NCBI GenBank assembly: GCA_047601665.1
Contig: JASGIT010000001.1
Coordinates: 4,340,001-4,404,000, forward strand
Source of the DNA: JASGIT01 sp047601665
GTDB taxonomy: Bacteria; Pseudomonadota; Gammaproteobacteria; Burkholderiales; Burkholderiaceae_C
Length of the DNA stretch: 64,000 nucleotides
Reading direction: 5' to 3'
Below the pieces are notes generated by a model. The model was not told where the DNA came from, ran no database searches, and worked only from the letters and a program-made list of their open reading frames with translations. Shown here in pieces: positions 17,816 to 25,393 of the stretch. The position numbers were made by a program, and so were the translations under genes. The stretch's first letter is position 1. Each line of letters opens with the position of its first letter.

Positions 17816-18441
17816 CGGTTGTCGTCCGCCTCGTGCTCGCCCTGCTGGCGATGTCCTGCGTGGCCGGGCGCGCCACCGACCTCGGAACCCTCGGACCGAC
17901 CTACGAGATCGGCGAACCGCACCTGCTGCGCATGATCGAAGAGCGCCTGCGGGCCAAGGAGCGCTCGGGCGAGCTGGCCAGGATCGAGCAGGATGCGCGC
18001 GCGCGTGGCACCGAGGCAGTGCGCAGTCCGGCCCCCGTCGCCGGTGTGCGGACCACAGCCAAGCCACGCACCTTCTACTACGACCCGACCTACACCCTGG
18101 ATCGCAACTTGCTCGGCGCCCAGGGCGAGCTGCTGTTCACCGCCGGCACCAAGGCCAACCCGCTGGACATCGTGTCCCTGTCGCGCCACCTGCTGTTCTT
18201 CGACGCGCGCGACGGCCGGCAGGTGCGCCGCGCGCGTGAGCTGCTGGCCCGCTACCCGGGCAAGGTCAAGCCAATCCTGACGGGCGGCTCCTACCTCGAC
18301 CTCATGAAGTCCTGGCGCGTGCCCGTCTACTACGACCAACAGGGACTGCTCACGCGGCGCCTGGGCATCACGCAAGTGCCCGCCCTGGTCTCCCAGGAAG
18401 GCAGGCGGCTGCGTGTCGATGAGATGGAGGTGTCGCAATGA
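17812..18441 (+). CDS. traW: TraW, periplasmic pilus-assembly protein
   Basis: The 209-residue protein has a signal peptide and a mature start of TDLGTLGPTYEIGEPHLL, the family hallmark, followed by a FYYDPTYTLDRNL segment and a C-terminal thioredoxin-like half ending in QGLLTRRLGITQVPALVSQEG. TraW works with TrbC and TraU in pilus assembly. It overlaps the preceding gene and traU by four bases each. Confidence 0.93.
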   Translation: MTVVVRLVLALLAMSCVAGRATDLGTLGPTYEIGEPHLLRMIEERLRAKERSGELARIEQDARARGTEAVRSPAPVAGVRTTAKPRTFYYDPTYTLDRNLLGAQGELLFTAGTKANPLDIVSLSRHLLFFDARDGRQVRRARELLARYPGKVKPILTGGSYLDLMKSWRVPVYYDQQGLLTRRLGITQVPALVSQEGRRLRVDEMEVSQ

Positions 18442-19463
18442 TCCGATGGCTCCGCTCCCGGGCGCCCGCCTTGCTTACCTCGCTGTTGTTCGCCGTGACT
18501 ACCTCGGCCGCCGCCGCGGGCGCGGCCACCTGCACCGGCAAGTTCCCGAACCCCATCACCGACATCTGCTGGAGCTGCATCCTGCCCCTGAGCATCGGCG
18601 GCGCCCGGATCGGCAACTTCGGCGACCAGGAGGACATCGACAACCCGTCGAGCCCGCTGTGCACCTGCGGCGTGAACCCGGTGATCGGGCTGACGGTCGG
18701 CTTCTGGGAGCCCGCGCGCCACGTCGAAGCCGTGCGCAAGCCCTTCTGCCTGACCTCGCTGGGCGGCATCGACCTCGATCCGGGCATCCCAGCGCCCGAG
18801 GCGGCCCGCTTCACCCGGCCCGAAGGCGATGGCGACGGCGGCAGCTTCTACCAGGCGCACTTCTACGTGAACCCGGTCGTCTACTACCTGGAGGCCGTCA
18901 CGGATTTCCCGTGCCTGGAGAAAGGCTCGTTCGACCTGGCCTATCTCACCGAGGTCGATCCGCTGTGGGCCGACGACGAGCTCACCCTCATCATCAACCC
19001 TGACGCGACACTGTTCGCCAACCCGGTCGCGGTCGCCGCCTGCGCCGCCGACTGCGTGGCCGCCTCGGTGGGCTTCGGGCTGCGGGAGCTGTTCTGGTGC
19101 GCGGGCTGCCAGGGCGGCCTGTATCCCATGGACGGCCACGTGCCCAACCACATGGGCGGCGTGCGCACGGCGGCGCTGATGGCCCAGCGCCTGACGGCCA
19201 AGATGCACCGCGAGCTGATCGCCTGGGGCTGGCATGGCCAGGCCGGCCTGTGCGGGCCGTACTTCGAGCCGGTCATGGACAAGACCGCCTACAAGACCCA
19301 GCTCACCCACCCGATCCCCAACACCGCCAAGGAGGCCGGCAAGTGCTGCCAGCCCTTCGGCCGCACCACGGTGACCTGGGGTGCCGGCAAGGAGTACCCG
19401 GTGCGCGGCGAGGACTTCGCCTTCATCCTGTTCAGAAAGAGGAACTGCTGTGTGGGCTACTGA
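18438..19463 (+). CDS. traU: TraU, cysteine-rich transfer protein
   Basis: The 341-residue secreted protein starts (after its signal) with CTGKFPNPITDICWSCILP, the conserved TraU N-terminus, and continues with many cysteines (LCTCGVNPVIGL, CAADCVAA, FWCAGCQG). TraU acts in the periplasm in DNA transfer more than in pilus growth. Disulfides are presumably formed with help from DsbC/TraF encoded in the same operon. It overlaps traW by four bases and trbC by 14. Confidence 0.95.
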   Translation: MIRWLRSRAPALLTSLLFAVTTSAAAAGAATCTGKFPNPITDICWSCILPLSIGGARIGNFGDQEDIDNPSSPLCTCGVNPVIGLTVGFWEPARHVEAVRKPFCLTSLGGIDLDPGIPAPEAARFTRPEGDGDGGSFYQAHFYVNPVVYYLEAVTDFPCLEKGSFDLAYLTEVDPLWADDELTLIINPDATLFANPVAVAACAADCVAASVGFGLRELFWCAGCQGGLYPMDGHVPNHMGGVRTAALMAQRLTAKMHRELIAWGWHGQAGLCGPYFEPVMDKTAYKTQLTHPIPNTAKEAGKCCQPFGRTTVTWGAGKEYPVRGEDFAFILFRKRNCCVGY

Positions 19464-20217
19464 CCTCTTCCTCCTCCGGCGGCGCATGCGCGCCCTGCTG
19501 GCGGCCGCGGCCGTCCTGCCGATGGCCTGGGCGGCCGCGGATCCGGCCGTCACCGAGGCCGACATCGAGCGTGCGCGCCGCGCTCAGCCCACGGTGACCG
19601 AGCAGGACATCGAGCAGGCGCGGCGCCAGCACAGCGTACAGGTCGATGTGCCTGCGAGCGCGCCCTCGTCCGCCGCGGCCTCGGTCGACGCGCTACCGCA
19701 GCCCGCGGCCCGCACGCCGATCGACCTGGAGGCGCTGGCGCGCGGCTATGCCTCGCAGGCCGACGCGATGGAAGCGGCCCAGGGCCTGGTGCAAGGACAG
19801 ATCAAGGGCCCGGGCCTGTTCGTCTTCGTCAGCCTGTCGATGCCGCGGCCCACGCTGGAGCGCCTGGTGGACCAGGCCGCGCGCGCCCGCGCCTCGGTCA
19901 TCCTGCGCGGCCTGACCCGGGGCTCGCTGCGCGAGACCGTGGCCCAGGTCCAACCCCTGATCGGCACGCGCCAGCTGGCGGTGCAGATCGACCCGCAGGC
20001 CTTCGACCGCTTCGCGATCGAGCGTGTGCCCAGCTTCGTGCTCGTGCGAGACGGCACGCGCCCGGAGTCCTGTGCCAGCGGCAGCTGCGCGCCGCCCGAG
20101 GCCTTTTTGCGCACGGCCGGCGACGTGAGCCTGGACTACGCGCTGGAGCACATGGTGCGCGCCGCGCCGGGTTTCCGCGCCGACGCCGCGGGCTTCCTGA
20201 AGCGGCTGAAGGAGTAG
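19450..20217 (+). CDS. trbC: TrbC, periplasmic F-type pilus assembly protein
   Basis: The 255-residue protein has a signal region (RALLAAAAVLPMAWAAA), two similar VTEADIERARRAQP / VTEQDIEQARRQH stretches, and a TrbC domain (FVFVSLSMPRPTLERLVDQA ... RFAIERVPSFVLVRDG) with a thioredoxin-like fold and a cis-proline (RVPSFVL). I chose the GTG at 19450, inside the end of traU, because AAAGAGGAA precedes it at good spacing; an ATG at 19486 is the alternative. TrbC partners TraW in F-pilus assembly. Confidence 0.88.
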   Translation: MWATDLFLLRRRMRALLAAAAVLPMAWAAADPAVTEADIERARRAQPTVTEQDIEQARRQHSVQVDVPASAPSSAAASVDALPQPAARTPIDLEALARGYASQADAMEAAQGLVQGQIKGPGLFVFVSLSMPRPTLERLVDQAARARASVILRGLTRGSLRETVAQVQPLIGTRQLAVQIDPQAFDRFAIERVPSFVLVRDGTRPESCASGSCAPPEAFLRTAGDVSLDYALEHMVRAAPGFRADAAGFLKRLKE

Positions 20218-20224
20218 GACCGCC

Positions 20225-22639
20225 ATGCACCCCGCACTGTCCCGCCTCCTGCGCCAGGCCGTGGTCTGGTTCACGCTGGCCTGCTTCGTCACGACGCAGA
20301 CCGCCGCCCAGACCAGCCCCCATGACGAGGGCACCGCCGCCGGGCAGGCCGCCAACCCGGTGATCCGCGGCACGGTCAATGCCACCGACGCCGCAGCGGC
20401 GGTGCCCGGCTATACGACCTCTCCGCCCGAACAGCTCTACTACGGACAGCCCAACCTCTCCGGCCAGAGCAGCGCCCGACTGGCGGCCTGCGCGCTGACG
20501 CCCGACGATCCGGTGTGCCAGGCGCTGCTGGGCGCGCGGGCCTCGGCCAACACGCCGCGCGAGCCGGTCTCCCCCTATGACCCGGCCGTGCTGGATGCGC
20601 GGCGCATTGCCGCCAATCCGTCCACGCAACTGGAGGACATCGCCAGCTACTACGGCGGCTGCCAGGTCGACATGGTGGCGACACCGCCGACCGAGACCCG
20701 GGTGTGCCGCCAGTACAGCGGCGCGTCCGCCCAGTCCTGCTCGCGCACCCTGTCGGTGGACATCGAGCGCACCAGCAGCTGCGCGCCTGGGGAGTGGTTC
20801 GCCCAGGGTGTCTCGGGCGCCATCGGCCTGTCGGTGCAGTGCAAGCCGGACCAGCCCGCCTCGCGCCAGCGCATGCGCGTCACCAGCGCTGGCGTGCCGG
20901 TGGCTTTCTTCGACGTGGACATGAGCGCCACGTATGTGTTTCCCCGGCTGGTCGCCCAGATGGCGTTCGGCGCCGGGTACGGCGGCGCCAATGGGGTCTG
21001 GGTCGCCAACAACCGCTGCAACGGCGACGACTGCCGGCTCACCGGCTACCTCGCGCAGGAGCGCCGCCAGGTCTGCGAGGGCACCAGCAGCGATGCGAGT
21101 GACATGAGCTGCACCACCGAACGGCCCTTCCTGGAGGTCTACGGCGCCTGCCCCGCCGGCACACAGAGCGGCGACCGGATCGCCCACACGACCGGATCCG
21201 CCAGCGAAGCCGGGGACGTGCAGACCAGCTACCGCGAGGAGGGCCGCTGCTACGCACCCAGCAACAATCCCGCGGATGCGCCCGGCGAGGACACCACGCG
21301 CACCCTGTCAGGGCCGTACTGGCGGGTGGCCGGCGACCGCCCGGTGGTGGGGTTCCACCTGAATCCCCGGTATGGCTACATCCCGCAGATGACGTTGAGT
21401 TACCAGCGGCCGCACATGACGGTCACCGAGGCCAACCGGTGGGATGACCAGTGCCCCGCGCTCGAAGGGGACGGACGCTGCGCCGTCACCGGCGCGGCGC
21501 GCTGTGTCGACGGGCCCGCCACCCGGGTGATCAACGGGGCTTCGGTGACACGCGCCTGCTGGCGCTATGAGACGTCGCTGTCCTGCCAGTACGGGGCACC
21601 CGCGGACGAATGCGCGCCCCTGGCCTCCGCGGGCTGCACGCCCACCGGCACCACGTGCCGCCAGCTGAACCCTGCCACGGGGAGCTGCGAGATCACCGAG
21701 AACAGCTACGCCTGCCCGGTGCCGGCGGGCACGGCGGCCACGGCGAGCAACTGCCCGAAGGACGTCTTCTGCATCGCGGGCAGCTGCTTCAGCACCACCT
21801 ACACCAACGACGCGGACTTCGCCCGTTCCATGTCCTTCCTGGAGGCGGGACGCGAAGCAGGCGTCTACCTTGACACCGACACCCTGCAGGTGTTCAAGGG
21901 CGAAGCCAACGGCTGCCGCGACCGCCTGCTGAAGAACTGCTGCTACGCGGACTCCGCAGGCAAGGGCATGAGCAACCAGAGCGTGTACGGCGTGGGTTCG
22001 CGGCTGGTCTACGACACGCTCATGAACGCGGGCAACCGCGAGTTCGTCTACCAGGGGCTGTCCGCGCTGCTGACCGGCGGCGGGTTCTCCGGCAGCTTCA
22101 CGAGCTACGGAGTCACCGTCGCCGTCAACGGCGCAGCGCTGCCAGCGGGTTCCGCCGTGCTCTATTCCGGCGAAAGCATGGTGATCGCCTTCGATCCCTG
22201 GAGCCTGGTGATCGCGGTGGTCATCTACATCGTGATGTCGATGATGTCCTGCAACGAGGACGAGGGAAAACTGGCCATGCAGGAGGGCGCGAAGCTGTGC
22301 CACACGGTCGGCACCTATTGCTCGACCTGCCTGCGAATCCTGGGCAAATGCGTCTCCTGCACGGAGCACACGACCACGAAGTGCTGCTTCAACTCCGTGC
22401 TGGCGCGCATCATCAACGAGCAGGGGCGGCTGCAGATCGCGAAGTGGTGGGGCACTGCGGAGATGCCGGACTGTTCGGGATTCACGATCGCCCAGCTGCA
22501 ATCGCTGGACTTCTCGCGCATGGACCTGACCGAGTTCTACGCCTCGATCGTTCCGACGCTGCCGAATCAGAGCGCCATCCAGAGCGGCAACGCGGCCCGG
22601 GCCGGCAACTGCTATTACGGCGAAGGGAGATGCCAGTGA
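20225..22639 (+). CDS. traN: TraN, mating-pair stabilisation protein
   Basis: The 804-residue secreted, very cysteine-rich protein has the typical TraN segments: a signal peptide, a central variable region, and a conserved C-terminal block (CPKDVFCIAGSCFSTTYTND ... CRDRLLKNCCYADSAGKGMS ... SMMSCNEDEGKLAMQEGAKL ... CVSCTEHTTTKCCFNSVLAR). A hydrophobic helix (FDPWSLVIAVVIYIVMSMM) precedes the terminal domain. TraN sits in the outer membrane of the donor and contacts recipient surface proteins; the central variable region decides which receptor is used. Confidence 0.95.
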   Translation: MHPALSRLLRQAVVWFTLACFVTTQTAAQTSPHDEGTAAGQAANPVIRGTVNATDAAAAVPGYTTSPPEQLYYGQPNLSGQSSARLAACALTPDDPVCQALLGARASANTPREPVSPYDPAVLDARRIAANPSTQLEDIASYYGGCQVDMVATPPTETRVCRQYSGASAQSCSRTLSVDIERTSSCAPGEWFAQGVSGAIGLSVQCKPDQPASRQRMRVTSAGVPVAFFDVDMSATYVFPRLVAQMAFGAGYGGANGVWVANNRCNGDDCRLTGYLAQERRQVCEGTSSDASDMSCTTERPFLEVYGACPAGTQSGDRIAHTTGSASEAGDVQTSYREEGRCYAPSNNPADAPGEDTTRTLSGPYWRVAGDRPVVGFHLNPRYGYIPQMTLSYQRPHMTVTEANRWDDQCPALEGDGRCAVTGAARCVDGPATRVINGASVTRACWRYETSLSCQYGAPADECAPLASAGCTPTGTTCRQLNPATGSCEITENSYACPVPAGTAATASNCPKDVFCIAGSCFSTTYTNDADFARSMSFLEAGREAGVYLDTDTLQVFKGEANGCRDRLLKNCCYADSAGKGMSNQSVYGVGSRLVYDTLMNAGNREFVYQGLSALLTGGGFSGSFTSYGVTVAVNGAALPAGSAVLYSGESMVIAFDPWSLVIAVVIYIVMSMMSCNEDEGKLAMQEGAKLCHTVGTYCSTCLRILGKCVSCTEHTTTKCCFNSVLARIINEQGRLQIAKWWGTAEMPDCSGFTIAQLQSLDFSRMDLTEFYASIVPTLPNQSAIQSGNAARAGNCYYGEGRCQ

Positions 22640-23028
22640 AAGCCACCATGCACACCCGACACGCCCTCGGGTGTATCGCCCTACTCACACTCCTCACCGC
22701 GGGGACGCGGGCCGAAACGGTCCGCACGCCGGTACCCGACGCACGCCCCGTCCTGCTGGCGGCCCTCCAGGCCACGGACGGCACCGCGCACGGCGTGCTC
22801 ACCGGGGAGATCGCGGACGCGATCACGAAGCGCTTCGAGGCCACGTCGCCCATCTACATCGACGTCTCGACCGAGAAGCGCTACCGCCAGCCCGGCTGCG
22901 CCCGACTCAAGGTACTGTTCTGGCAGGAAGGCGTGAAGCTGCCCGATGTCGCCGCCCCGCGTAGGCAGACGATCGAGTTCGGCATCAACTACTGCCTCGA
23001 CGGCCTGCCGCCGAAGTCGCTGCGGTGA
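22636..23028 (+). CDS. hypothetical periplasmic protein between traN and traF
   Basis: I do not recognise a named family. This protein of about 130 residues has a signal peptide (ALGCIALLTLLTAGTRA) and a small domain with two cysteines (QPGCARLKVLFWQEG and GINYCLDG). I prefer the GTG at 22636, overlapping the traN stop, because GGGAG lies at correct spacing; an ATG at 22630 is an alternative. Its strict overlap with traN and the 7-base gap to traF indicate a function in the transfer apparatus. Confidence 0.6.
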   Translation: MKATMHTRHALGCIALLTLLTAGTRAETVRTPVPDARPVLLAALQATDGTAHGVLTGEIADAITKRFEATSPIYIDVSTEKRYRQPGCARLKVLFWQEGVKLPDVAAPRRQTIEFGINYCLDGLPPKSLR

Positions 23029-23035
23029 GGAAGCC

Positions 23036-23914
23036 ATGGCAATCCTCGGACCCTCCTCCTTGCTTCTGCGGCTCATTGGTCTGGTGCTCGGGCTGCTCGC
23101 TGTCGCAGCCGTGGCACAGGAGACAGCAGTTGGAGCCGGGAATGACGAGCCGCAGCCCTACTGGACGGACGGCTGGCGCGGTTGGCATTTCTACGAAGAC
23201 CCACCGCCCGAGATACGCGAAGCCGCCCCACGCCCCGCCACGAGCCCACCGCCCCGATCAACGGCATCCTCACCGAGGCCACCCGAACTCGTCGAATTCG
23301 AACGCCTGCAGAAAACCCTTGAGGATTTGCGCAACGTCGCGATCATGCGCCCGACCGAGGCGAACGTCCGCCGCTACATGGAGCTGGAGATGCGGGTGGT
23401 CAACCGTGCCTCCTACTTCGCCGACGTCGCGCAACGGGTGGCCTGGGCCACGCCGGCGCTCGATCCGACGCTGCAGGGCCGCCCGGTAAACGCGCAGGCG
23501 CTGGAGGTGTTCGAGCAGCAGCAGCGCACCGACCGCTCCGCGTCGGTGGCCACGCTGGGCCAGGACCACGTGCTCATTTTCTTCTTCCGCAGTGACTGCC
23601 CATACTGCCACGCGTTCGCACCCACGCTGCGGGCCTTCGAAGCGCGCCACGGCATCCAGGTGATGGCCGTGAGCGTGGACGGCGGCCCGATGCCCGGCTT
23701 CCCCCGTGCACGCCCCGACAATGGTATCGCCACGGCCTTGCGGGTAGCCCAGGTGCCTGCGGTGTTCCTCGCCCAGCCCGCCACCGGAAAGATCACCCCG
23801 ATCGGCTCTGGCGTGCTCTCCGAATCGCAGCTGCTCGAACGCCTCGCCATCGTCTCTTCGCCCGAGGGCGAAGCCATGCTGCCCGGCGCCACCCATCACC
23901 TGGCTCTGCCCTAG
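23036..23914 (+). CDS. traF: TraF, thioredoxin-fold pilus-assembly protein
   Basis: The 292-residue secreted protein has a signal peptide, a TraF N-terminal half starting YWTDGWRGWHFYEDPPPE, and a C-terminal thioredoxin domain. The CPYC active site lies at C188-C191 in FRSDCPYCHAFAP, and a cis-proline lies in VAQVPAVFLA. F-plasmid TraF has lost this redox pair; here it is intact, so the protein is probably redox-active. GTGAGGAAG precedes the ATG. It pairs functionally with TraH, TrbB/DsbC and TraN. Confidence 0.93.
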   Translation: MAILGPSSLLLRLIGLVLGLLAVAAVAQETAVGAGNDEPQPYWTDGWRGWHFYEDPPPEIREAAPRPATSPPPRSTASSPRPPELVEFERLQKTLEDLRNVAIMRPTEANVRRYMELEMRVVNRASYFADVAQRVAWATPALDPTLQGRPVNAQALEVFEQQQRTDRSASVATLGQDHVLIFFFRSDCPYCHAFAPTLRAFEARHGIQVMAVSVDGGPMPGFPRARPDNGIATALRVAQVPAVFLAQPATGKITPIGSGVLSESQLLERLAIVSSPEGEAMLPGATHHLALP

Positions 23915-23923
23915 GAGGCTTCC

Positions 23924-25372
23924 ATGTCCCATCCCGCCCGATCCACCCCGGCCCGCAAGGCCATCGCACTGGCCGTCGCCGGGGCGGTGCTGTCCAGCAC
24001 CGCCCCGGCGCGCGCCGACCTCAACAGCGAGGTCAATGAGATGTTCAACAACCTTGGCGCCATCGGCAACTACACGGCGCCAGGCGCCTTCCGCGGGCAG
24101 ACCTATAACACCTACACCGGCGGAAGCTTGATGATGCGTTCGCCGAACCGGGTCTACCAGCTGGCGGCCATCCAATTCCCGTCCGCCAAGGCGGGGTGCG
24201 GCGGAATCGACGTCTTTGGCGGCAGCTTCAGCCACATCTCCGCGCAGGAGTTCAAACAGATGCTGCGCAACATTACGGCCGCACTCCCAGGGATCGCGTT
24301 CCAGCTCGCCCTCGAAGCGGTCTCGCCGCTGCTGGGCGGCCTGACGAAATGGGCCAAAGGGCTCGAGACGTGGATCAACAACGCCCGGATCAACTCCTGC
24401 GAGACCGCGAAGGCTATCGTCAGCACAGCCGCAGAGGCGGTGGGCTACAGCTCGCAGGAGACCTGCTCCGACCTGGCCATGGAGATGGGTCTGGAGAGCG
24501 ATCGTGACGCGGCGCGCCGCCGGTGCTCGACCGACCGACCCAGCATCCTGTCGTCGGCCCGCTCCTCCGGCGATGCCAACGTGCGAAACAAGGCTCCGTT
24601 CGTAGGCAACCTGACCTGGAAGGCGCTGCAGTACACGGGTTCGTTCCTCGACGATGCGGGACGCGAGCTGATCATGAGCATGGTCGGCACCATCATCTAC
24701 TACCCCGAGGAATCAGGACGCGACCCAGAGCCGATCGCCCCGACGCTTACCTCCATCAGCCAGTTGCTCTATGGCCAGGCCGCCGGATCTGGCGACAACG
24801 TCATCCAGCACCTGCTGCGATGCAACGACTACACGAATTGCGACGTGGTGTCGCTCAACACTGCCTACAGCCATGTGCCGTTCACCGCACGCGTCGAAGC
24901 CATGATGCGCTCGATCGCGGACAAAATCGCCACGCGCGCGCCGATTCCGAACAACTCTGCCGAGGTCGGCTTCGTGAACATGACCGCCGAGCCGGTCTAC
25001 AAGATGCTCTCTGTCGGCACCAGCATCCCGGGCTCGGGCCTCGCCGACAGCCTGATCAGCCAATACCGGGACGTGATCGCTGCGGACTATGCCTATGTCT
25101 ATCTCGAGCGCAACCTCCGCCTGGGCATGGCGGCGCTGGCGAAGGACTACACCCTGCAGCAAACGCAGCGCGAGCAGGCCAACCAGATCCGCCAGCGCGC
25201 GCAGGCCATCCTGACGCAGCTCAGCCAAGAAAAGAGCTTGCTGTACCAGAAGGTTGGCTCCTACCGCGCGGTCGCCAGCCACCTCGAGCAGCTGGAGCGG
25301 CAGCTGCGCTCCAGCATGCCGCAGCATGTCATGGACATGCTGGGCCAGCAGGCGGCCTATGTGACCCGGTAA
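23924..25372 (+). CDS. traH: TraH, F-pilus assembly protein
   Basis: The 482-residue secreted protein begins (mature) with DLNSEVNEMFNNLGAIGNYT and continues with GGSLMMRSPNRVYQLAAIQF and CGGIDVFGGSFSHIS, all conserved in TraH. The C-terminal 90 residues form a coiled coil (QREQANQIRQRAQAILTQLS). TraH belongs to the outer-membrane mating complex with TraF and TraU. TAGGAGG precedes the ATG nine bases after traF. Confidence 0.95.
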   Translation: MSHPARSTPARKAIALAVAGAVLSSTAPARADLNSEVNEMFNNLGAIGNYTAPGAFRGQTYNTYTGGSLMMRSPNRVYQLAAIQFPSAKAGCGGIDVFGGSFSHISAQEFKQMLRNITAALPGIAFQLALEAVSPLLGGLTKWAKGLETWINNARINSCETAKAIVSTAAEAVGYSSQETCSDLAMEMGLESDRDAARRRCSTDRPSILSSARSSGDANVRNKAPFVGNLTWKALQYTGSFLDDAGRELIMSMVGTIIYYPEESGRDPEPIAPTLTSISQLLYGQAAGSGDNVIQHLLRCNDYTNCDVVSLNTAYSHVPFTARVEAMMRSIADKIATRAPIPNNSAEVGFVNMTAEPVYKMLSVGTSIPGSGLADSLISQYRDVIAADYAYVYLERNLRLGMAALAKDYTLQQTQREQANQIRQRAQAILTQLSQEKSLLYQKVGSYRAVASHLEQLERQLRSSMPQHVMDMLGQQAAYVTR

Positions 25373-25393
25373 CGCCGAACAGGCGGCTGTGCC